11,263 nucleotides of DNA, from contig JAQBZT010000062.1 of assembly GCA_027622355.1 (NCBI GenBank), forward strand, positions 1 through 11,263, in the 5' to 3' direction. This document shows, one piece after another, positions 5,499-11,263 of this stretch. Below the pieces are notes generated by a model. It was not told the origin of the DNA, made no database searches, and worked only from the letters and a program-made list of their open reading frames with translations. Position 1 is the stretch's first letter. The number at the start of each line of letters is the position of its first letter. The stretch is from a bacterium. GTDB taxonomy: Bacteria > UBA8248. Both the position numbers and the translations under genes were made by a program.

Positions 5499-5683
5499 CC
5501 CTCCGGGTCAGCCTCCTGTCCTACCTGGTGGCGAAGCTGCTCAAGCCTCCGGCGGTTCGCCTCGCAGCGCAGGGAGACGTTTTGAAGCTTCGCGGACATC
5601 TGCTTTGTCGCATGAACGGTGGAGTCCCGCTCCTCTCGCAAAAGCCGGTTCACCTCCTGCAACAGTCCCAAAAGCTCTTTCAT
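5495..5683 (-). CDS. Small probable coiled-coil protein, unknown function
   Basis: A 62-residue protein, nearly all charged or leucine-rich helix (MKELLGLLQEVNRLLREE, then RRRLEQLRHQVGQE), with leucines spaced as in a coiled coil. It has no membrane segment and a single Cys (C40). It is a real gene by context: its ATG overlaps the stop of the 229-aa gene as ATGA (5683-5680), and AGGAG lies about 8 nt upstream. A product of this size next to a single-pass membrane protein could be its cytoplasmic partner, but that is inference. Translation ends 109 bp before the terminator-like hairpin (5335-5386), consistent with a two-gene operon. Family not recognised. Confidence 0.65.
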   Translation of the reverse strand: MKELLGLLQEVNRLLREERDSTVHATKQMSAKLQNVSLRCEANRRRLEQLRHQVGQEADPEG

Positions 5684-6369
5684 GGCCTGGTCTCCTGGAT
5701 GAGGTCAATCAATCTCTCGCGCAGGATTTCCACCAGCAAATCCAGCTGGTTCTTCTCTCTCGGCTCGATGGATATGCGCAATTCCTGTCCGTCGGGGCTG
5801 GGAATCAGAAAATATCCATATCGGGCGGGCAAAAACGAAGAAGCGTACTGGCGAAACTCTTGCGCCGAAAACCGGGGAATCGCCTGCTCCAGCAGGTGGA
5901 TGGGAAACGTCACCTCCACGCGATCATCCAGAAGAGCCAGGTAGACGACCGGAATCTCTCCCTTTTCATCCAGATCGCACATCCAGACGACACTGGTCGG
6001 ATCATACACCGTTTCCCGGACGAGCGGAAGGAATTGGTGCATCGCGCGGCGGAGCCCCACATAAAGGTTTGTGGCGGGCTTGCGCTTTTCTAGATGGAGG
6101 GACGCCTCGGCGCTGGGCGGGAAAGGAAGGGTCGGCCCCTCCTGCCCGAGCCCTTTTTCCAGCCGCTCCAGCGCCTCGACGATTCGATCCAGCCGGCGTC
6201 GAATCCCGAAAATAGAAAATGGGAGGATCGCCCAGGCCAGCCAGAGAAAAATGACCAGCGCCGCCAGGATGAGAACCAACGGGTGAACCGACCCACCCGG
6301 CATGTTGCCCTGAATGAAATCCACGAACTCACGACCCTCGGAAAGAACACCTGAAGCCCAATCTATCAA
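5680..6369 (-). CDS. Single-pass membrane protein with cytoplasmic domain, unknown function
   Basis: The 229-residue product has one strong membrane segment at about residues 29-53 (LVLILAALVIFLWLAWAILP). An amphipathic helix follows (IRRRLDRIVEALERLEKGL, 56-74), then a Pro-rich linker and a soluble alpha/beta domain (about 98-229) with YLALLDDRVEVTFPI and RYGYFLIPSPDGQELRISIEP. The positive residues after the membrane segment place the large domain in the cytoplasm. The start is TTG at 6369 with only a weak SD. An in-frame ATG at 6303 (residue 23) is the alternative and would still leave the membrane segment intact. It is the first gene of a pair with the 62-aa coiled-coil gene and is divergent from the sel operon, 123 bp from the selA ATG. 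I do not recognise the family. Confidence 0.7.
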   Translation of the reverse strand: MIDWASGVLSEGREFVDFIQGNMPGGSVHPLVLILAALVIFLWLAWAILPFSIFGIRRRLDRIVEALERLEKGLGQEGPTLPFPPSAEASLHLEKRKPATNLYVGLRRAMHQFLPLVRETVYDPTSVVWMCDLDEKGEIPVVYLALLDDRVEVTFPIHLLEQAIPRFSAQEFRQYASSFLPARYGYFLIPSPDGQELRISIEPREKNQLDLLVEILRERLIDLIQETRP

Positions 6370-6411
6370 AACAACTTCCGGGGGACAATGAATTTCCTCC
6401 GGCCTCCCACT

Positions 6412-6448
6412 GCGCCAATCCGGCCGGGTTGACCGGCCGAATTGGCGC
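6412..6448. promoter_or_regulatory. 37-bp dyad upstream of selA, probable operator
   Basis: GCGCCAAT (6412-6419) and ATTGGCGC (6441-6448) enclose CGGCCGG (6421-6427) and CCGGCCG (6433-6439). That is 15 paired positions with one mismatch and a five-base centre GTTGA. The centre supplies part of the -35 box of the sel promoter, so a bound dimer would block RNA polymerase. No T run follows on either strand, which argues against a terminator. It also lies 43 bp upstream of the divergent membrane-protein gene and could control both. Confidence 0.6.
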
Positions 6449-6458
6449 CGCGTATAGT
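6429..6458 (+). promoter_or_regulatory. Probable sigma70 promoter of the sel operon
   Basis: TTGACC (6429-6434) and TATAGT (6453-6458) are 18 bp apart, each matching five of six consensus bases. Transcription would begin near 6465, about 28 nt before the selA ATG. The -35 box lies in the centre and right half-site of the dyad at 6412-6448. Confidence 0.6.
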
Positions 6459-6492
6459 TGAATCTGATACCCCACCAGGAGAGTATGGTTTC

Positions 6493-7932
<1,440 letters not shown>

Positions 7933-7957
7933 TCTTTCACCTGAAAGGGAGCGTCTC

Positions 7958-8767
7958 ATGGCCACAGTCAACTCCGGCGGCCTCGATATCGACTATGAAG
8001 TGCTGAACCCGGGATCTTCCGCCATCCCCGTTTTTTTCATCAGCGGCCTCGGCGGCGCCCGCGCATCATGGACGAACCAACTTGAGCCCTTCCAAAAGCG
8101 CGGCCCTGTCGTCCTGCATGATCACCGCGGCACGGGCCGGAGCGCGAAACCGCTCGGCGTCTACAGCGTCCCCGCGATGGCCGAGGATGTCGTCGCCATC
8201 ATGAACGCCGAGGGCATCAAGCGCGCCCACCTGGTGGGAAGCTCGACCGGCGGGGCCATCATCCAGGTGATCGCCATCGATCATCCCGCGCGGGTGGCGA
8301 GCGCCTCCATCTGCAGCTCCTGGCCGAAATCGGACGCCTTCTTTCTCCGGCAGTTCCAGATGCGCAAGCGGATTCTCCTGGAGATGGGCAAGGAGGCCTA
8401 CACCCTCTCCTCCTCTTTCACCCTCCACTCGCCGCCGTTTTTCGCAAAAAATTACGAGGCGATCGCCAAAAACGAGAAGGTGATGATCGAAAACGCGCCG
8501 CCCGATGAGGTGGTTGCCGAGCGTATCGACGCCATCATGGCCCACGATCAGATGGACCGTCTGGGCCGGATCAAATCGCCCACCCTGGTGCTCGTCGCGC
8601 GGGACGACATGGTGACGCCGCCCTACTACTCGGAACAGCTCGCCGAAAAAATCCCCGGCGCGGAGCTGAACGTCTTTGAGTCGGGCGGACATTTCGTGTA
8701 CATCGCCGAAAAAGAAAAATTCAACCAGACCGTTCTCGGCTTCATCGGCCGCCATGACGCCGCCTGA
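7958..8767 (+). CDS. Alpha/beta hydrolase inside the sel operon
   Basis: A 269-residue alpha/beta-hydrolase fold protein. The oxyanion region is FISGLGG (27-33), followed by DHRGTGRS (55-62). The nucleophile is S96 in GSSTGG, the acid probably D217 (VARDDMVTP), and the histidine H245 (SGGHFVYIAE). It has no signal peptide, so it is probably cytoplasmic. The overall form resembles the 3-oxoadipate enol-lactonase/RutD-like group, but that does not fix a substrate. The SD AAGGGAG stands 6 nt before the ATG. It lies 25 nt after selA and 53 nt before selB on the same strand with no terminator between, so it should be cotranscribed. A hydrolase is not a known component of selenocysteine synthesis. 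It may be a passenger, or act on a metabolite linked to selenium use; the latter is speculation. Confidence 0.9.
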   Translation: MATVNSGGLDIDYEVLNPGSSAIPVFFISGLGGARASWTNQLEPFQKRGPVVLHDHRGTGRSAKPLGVYSVPAMAEDVVAIMNAEGIKRAHLVGSSTGGAIIQVIAIDHPARVASASICSSWPKSDAFFLRQFQMRKRILLEMGKEAYTLSSSFTLHSPPFFAKNYEAIAKNEKVMIENAPPDEVVAERIDAIMAHDQMDRLGRIKSPTLVLVARDDMVTPPYYSEQLAEKIPGAELNVFESGGHFVYIAEKEKFNQTVLGFIGRHDAA

Positions 8768-8785
8768 GGGCGGAGCGCCAGAGAG

Positions 8786-8824
8786 ATGACCGCGACCTTG
8801 GGCAAACGGAAACACCGTTCATGA
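8786..8824 (+). other. 12-codon upstream ORF overlapping the selB start
   Basis: An ATG at 8786, with GGAG 10 nt upstream, opens 12 codons (MTATLGKRKHRS) ending in TGA at 8822-8824, which overlaps the selB ATG as ATGA. The 53-nt gap before selB has no good SD adjacent to its own ATG, so ribosomes ending this short ORF could reinitiate on selB. A short AACGG/CCGTT hairpin (8805-8819) just before the selB ATG could also affect initiation. Confidence 0.35.
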
Positions 8825-10767
8825 AACACATCATCATCGGAACTGCCGGCCACATCGATCACGGGAAAACCTCGCTCGTCCGCGCTCTGACCGGCACCGA
8901 CACCGACCGCCTCAAGGAAGAGAAAGAGCGCGGCATCACTATCGAGCTCGGCTTCGCCCAGCTCGACCTCGGCGAAATTCACGCGGGGGTGGTGGACGTT
9001 CCCGGCCATGAACGATTCATCAAGAACATGCTCGCCGGCGCGGGGGGCATCGATCTCGTCATGCTGGTCGTCGCCTCGGACGAGGGGGTGATGCCCCAGA
9101 CCCGGGAGCATCTGGCCATCTGCCGCCTGCTCGGCGTTAAAACGGGCCTCATCGCAATGACGAAGACCGACATGGTGGACGCCGAATGGACGGAACTCGT
9201 CCGGGACGATCTCGCCGAATTCGTCAAGGGAACCTTCCTGGAGAAACGGCCGGTCGTTCCGGTTTCGGCCCAGACCGGCGCGGGCCTTGACGATATCCGC
9301 CGGGTGATCGCCGAACTCGCCGAGGAGATGAACCCCAAGAGCGACGCCGGCATCTTCCGCCTCCCCATTGACCGGGTCTTCACCATGCGCGGCTTCGGCG
9401 CCGTCGTGACGGGAACTCTCTTCAGCGGCAGCGTGGCGGTCGGCGATCAGGTGGTGGTCTATCCGGGCGGCCGTGAGGTCCGCGTCCGCGGACTCCAGGC
9501 CCACGGCGAGACGGTGGAGCGCGCCGGGGCGGGAACCCGGACGGCGGTCAACTTACAGGGGGTGGACCGCGAGGAGGTCCTCCGCGGGGATGTGCTCGGC
9601 CACCCCGGCGAGTTGAAGCCCACCTACATGCTCGACCTTAAGCTCGAGCACTTAGAGGATGCCCCCCGCCCGCTCAAAAACCGCGACCGCGTGCGTTTTC
9701 ACGCGGGCACCTCCGAAATCATGGGGCGTCTTTCGATCATCGGCGGGGATACCATTGAGCCCGGCGGGAGCGGATATGCCCAGATCCGGCTCGAGTCGCC
9801 GGTCGCCCTTCTTCCGCGCGATCGGTTCGTCATCCGGAGCTACTCGCCGATGATCACCATCGGCGGCGGCGAGATTCTCGACGTGATGCCGCAGAAGCAC
9901 CGCCGCCTTCGCCCCGCCTCCATCGCGCTGCTCGAAAGCCTGGCCGGCACTGACGAAATCGGACGCCTCAAGACGCTCCTCGGGCTCACGGGCGGAGCGG
10001 GCGCCGATGTGCGCGCCCTCATGGGCTGCCTGACGCTGACGCGGAAAGAATTGTTCCGGGAGCTCGAAGCGCTGGCGGAGCGGGGGGAGGTGCGCATCAT
10101 CGACAAGGAAACGGGTCTTGCCCTCACGAGCGAAAGCTTCCGCGCCCTTCAGGAGAACATTCGAAAGACGCTGGCAAACTACCACAGAACCAACCCCCTC
10201 CGGCCGGGCGCGCCCCGCGAGGAGGTCCGGGGAAAAGCCGGCGGCGCGCGGGAGGGCGTCTTCGGGGCGGCGCTCGCGGAACTGGCCGCCGGCGGGGAGG
10301 TCCGGGAGGAAGGGGCCACGCTGCGCCTCGCCTCGCACGAGGTGCAGGTCGGCGGGGAACTCGCCAAGGTGAAGGACAAGCTCGCCGAAGCGTTCCGCGC
10401 GGCGCGCTTTCAGCCGCCGGCGATGGAGGAAGCCTTCGGGGCGGCGGGCGCCAAGGGAAACGCCGGCCCGGAGGCACTTCAGGTCCTGGTGGACGAGGGG
10501 GCGCTGATCCGTCTGAAGGACGGCATGGTCTATCACCAGGGAGCCCTTGATGAGGCCCGCAGCCAGCTGGAGGCCCACCTGATGGAGCACGAGGAAATCT
10601 CGGCCGCAGAGTTCCGCGACCTGCTCGGCATCACGCGCAAGCACGCCATCCCGCTGCTCGAGTATTTCGACACCGCCCGCGTCACCCTCCGCGTCGGTGA
10701 CAAGCGGGTTTTGCGAAACCGCTCCGAAAAAAAAAGCGCCCCGCAAGGAGACTACTTTGTCTTTTGA
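8821..10767 (+). CDS. selB: Selenocysteine-specific elongation factor SelB
   Basis: A 648-residue SelB, slightly longer than the roughly 615-640 common in bacteria. The GTPase domain carries G1 GTAGHIDHGKTSL (7-19), an ERGITIELGFA switch I (36-46), DVPGH (59-63), TKTD (114-117) and SAQTG (149-153). Domains II and III follow (FTMRGFGAVVTGTLFSGSV at about 182-200), then C-terminal winged-helix repeats from about 370 that bind the SECIS hairpin, with the conserved-looking ISAAEFRDLLGITRKHAIPLLEYFD close to the end. SelB brings Sec-tRNA(Sec) to UGA codons on the ribosome. The ATG is chosen because the P-loop starts at residue 7; its SD is poor and a short upstream ORF ends on it. The last 11 nt overlap the start of the class-V PLP enzyme, implying translational coupling. 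Confidence 0.98.
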   Translation: MKHIIIGTAGHIDHGKTSLVRALTGTDTDRLKEEKERGITIELGFAQLDLGEIHAGVVDVPGHERFIKNMLAGAGGIDLVMLVVASDEGVMPQTREHLAICRLLGVKTGLIAMTKTDMVDAEWTELVRDDLAEFVKGTFLEKRPVVPVSAQTGAGLDDIRRVIAELAEEMNPKSDAGIFRLPIDRVFTMRGFGAVVTGTLFSGSVAVGDQVVVYPGGREVRVRGLQAHGETVERAGAGTRTAVNLQGVDREEVLRGDVLGHPGELKPTYMLDLKLEHLEDAPRPLKNRDRVRFHAGTSEIMGRLSIIGGDTIEPGGSGYAQIRLESPVALLPRDRFVIRSYSPMITIGGGEILDVMPQKHRRLRPASIALLESLAGTDEIGRLKTLLGLTGGAGADVRALMGCLTLTRKELFRELEALAERGEVRIIDKETGLALTSESFRALQENIRKTLANYHRTNPLRPGAPREEVRGKAGGAREGVFGAALAELAAGGEVREEGATLRLASHEVQVGGELAKVKDKLAEAFRAARFQPPAMEEAFGAAGAKGNAGPEALQVLVDEGALIRLKDGMVYHQGALDEARSQLEAHLMEHEEISAAEFRDLLGITRKHAIPLLEYFDTARVTLRVGDKRVLRNRSEKKSAPQGDYFVF

Positions 10768-11263
10768 TACCGCGAAAATCCGCCGCCTCCGCGCGGGAAT
10801 GCCCGCGCTCCAGGGTCAGGCCTATCTGAACTGGGGGGGGAGCGGCCCCAATCCCGCCCCCGTCCTCAAGAAGGTGCACGGCTTTCTCGACTGGGAAGCC
10901 GCCCTCGGGCCCTTCCACCCGGAAATCCGCGCGGCCTTCCTCGCCCTCAAGGGAGAGGTCCGGGCGAACATCGCCGGGGCGCTGGGGGCGCGGCCCGAGG
11001 AGATTGCCCTGATGGAGAACACGACCGACGGCATCAACATCGCCGCGGCGGGAATCGACTGGCGGAAGGGGGACGAGGCGCTCGTCAGCGACCTGGAGCA
11101 TCCGGGCGGCTACCTCCCCTGGCTCCTCTGGGGGAAGAGAGCGGGGATCCGGGTGCGTCTCCTTGCGACGGGGGCGACGGACGAAGAGTTGCTGGAGAAC
11201 CTGCATCGGGCTCTCGGCCCCCGGACGCGCGCCTTTTGCATCAGCCACATCGATTGGCTGGCG
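10757..11263 (+). CDS. Class-V aminotransferase-fold PLP enzyme, cysteine desulfurase/selenocysteine lyase-like (5' fragment)
   Basis: The frame is open from a TTG at 10757 to the window edge, giving 169 residues. AAGGAG stands 6 nt upstream of the TTG, inside the end of selB, so the two genes overlap by 11 nt. The N-terminal YLNWGGSGPNP (23-33), LMENTTDGINIAA (85-97) and SDLEHPGGYLPW (111-122, with the PLP-stacking histidine H115) mark the class-V fold. AFCISHIDWL at the end is the strand before the PLP-aspartate region. The PLP lysine and the cysteine loop that would separate cysteine desulfurase, selenocysteine lyase or an epimerase are beyond the window. Its place in the sel operon suggests release of selenium from selenocysteine or persulfide-type delivery to SelD (inference). 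Confidence 0.85.
   Translation, partial: MSFDTAKIRRLRAGMPALQGQAYLNWGGSGPNPAPVLKKVHGFLDWEAALGPFHPEIRAAFLALKGEVRANIAGALGARPEEIALMENTTDGINIAAAGIDWRKGDEALVSDLEHPGGYLPWLLWGKRAGIRVRLLATGATDEELLENLHRALGPRTRAFCISHIDWLA

Noticed and set aside
6442..6492. TTG start for selA at 6442
   Set aside because: It lies inside the dyad and upstream of the predicted transcription start.
8066..10746. Long minus-strand ORFs (249, 292 and 364 codons) across the hydrolase and selB
   Set aside because: GC-rich antisense frames with no recognisable domains or SD sites, opposite clear genes.
10682..11248. 188-codon minus-strand ORF at the right end
   Set aside because: It is opposite the class-V PLP enzyme, whose motifs and SD are convincing on the plus strand.

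Overview
The window is GC-rich (roughly 60-65%, with AT-rich intergenic islands) and densely coded on both strands. It uses many TTG starts, each marked by a Shine-Dalgarno (SD) site, and sigma70-like promoters. It looks like a chromosomal segment of a Gram-negative-type bacterium that makes selenoproteins. The lineage cannot be fixed from sequence alone; a deep or poorly sampled group near the old Deltaproteobacteria is a guess. I see no phage, IS, CRISPR, rRNA or tRNA genes.

Layout. 1-416 (+) is the 3' end of a NagZ-like GH3 beta-N-acetylhexosaminidase. After an AT-rich 267-bp gap holding a plausible promoter and long leader comes a single-domain CheY-like response regulator (684-1055, +). 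Facing it on the minus strand are a divergent YchF-family P-loop NTPase (1113-2180, TTG start), a cytoplasmic cyclophilin-type peptidyl-prolyl isomerase (2213-2740) and a class-I glutamine-amidotransferase-like peptidase C26 (2892-3725). Between 3726 and 4296 lie a 26-bp dyad and two very small, apparently coupled plus-strand ORFs: an uncertain 49-aa ORF and a 114-aa protein with two membrane segments. On the minus strand follow an unusual DUF35-type zinc-ribbon/OB-fold protein with a 145-residue Lys/Ala-rich histone-H1-like tail (4297-5286), a 62-aa probable coiled-coil protein (5495-5683) and, overlapping it by ATGA, a 229-aa single-pass membrane protein of unknown function (5680-6369).

The right-hand 4.8 kb is a selenocysteine operon on the plus strand: selA (6493-7932), an alpha/beta hydrolase (7958-8767), selB (8821-10767) and a class-V PLP enzyme related to cysteine desulfurases/selenocysteine lyases (10757 to the window end, overlapping selB by 11 nt). 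SelA converts Ser-tRNA(Sec) to Sec-tRNA(Sec), SelB carries it to UGA codons, and the class-V enzyme could supply selenium (inference). The hydrolase has no obvious place in this pathway. selC and selD are not in the window.

The points most worth a second look are: a 37-bp dyad in which the -35 box of the likely sel promoter lies; the hydrolase inside the sel operon; the DUF35/histone-tail fusion; and a strong terminator-like hairpin between the likely promoter and the start codon of that fusion gene. None of these amounts to a clearly new defence or mobile system; most of the region is ordinary housekeeping.
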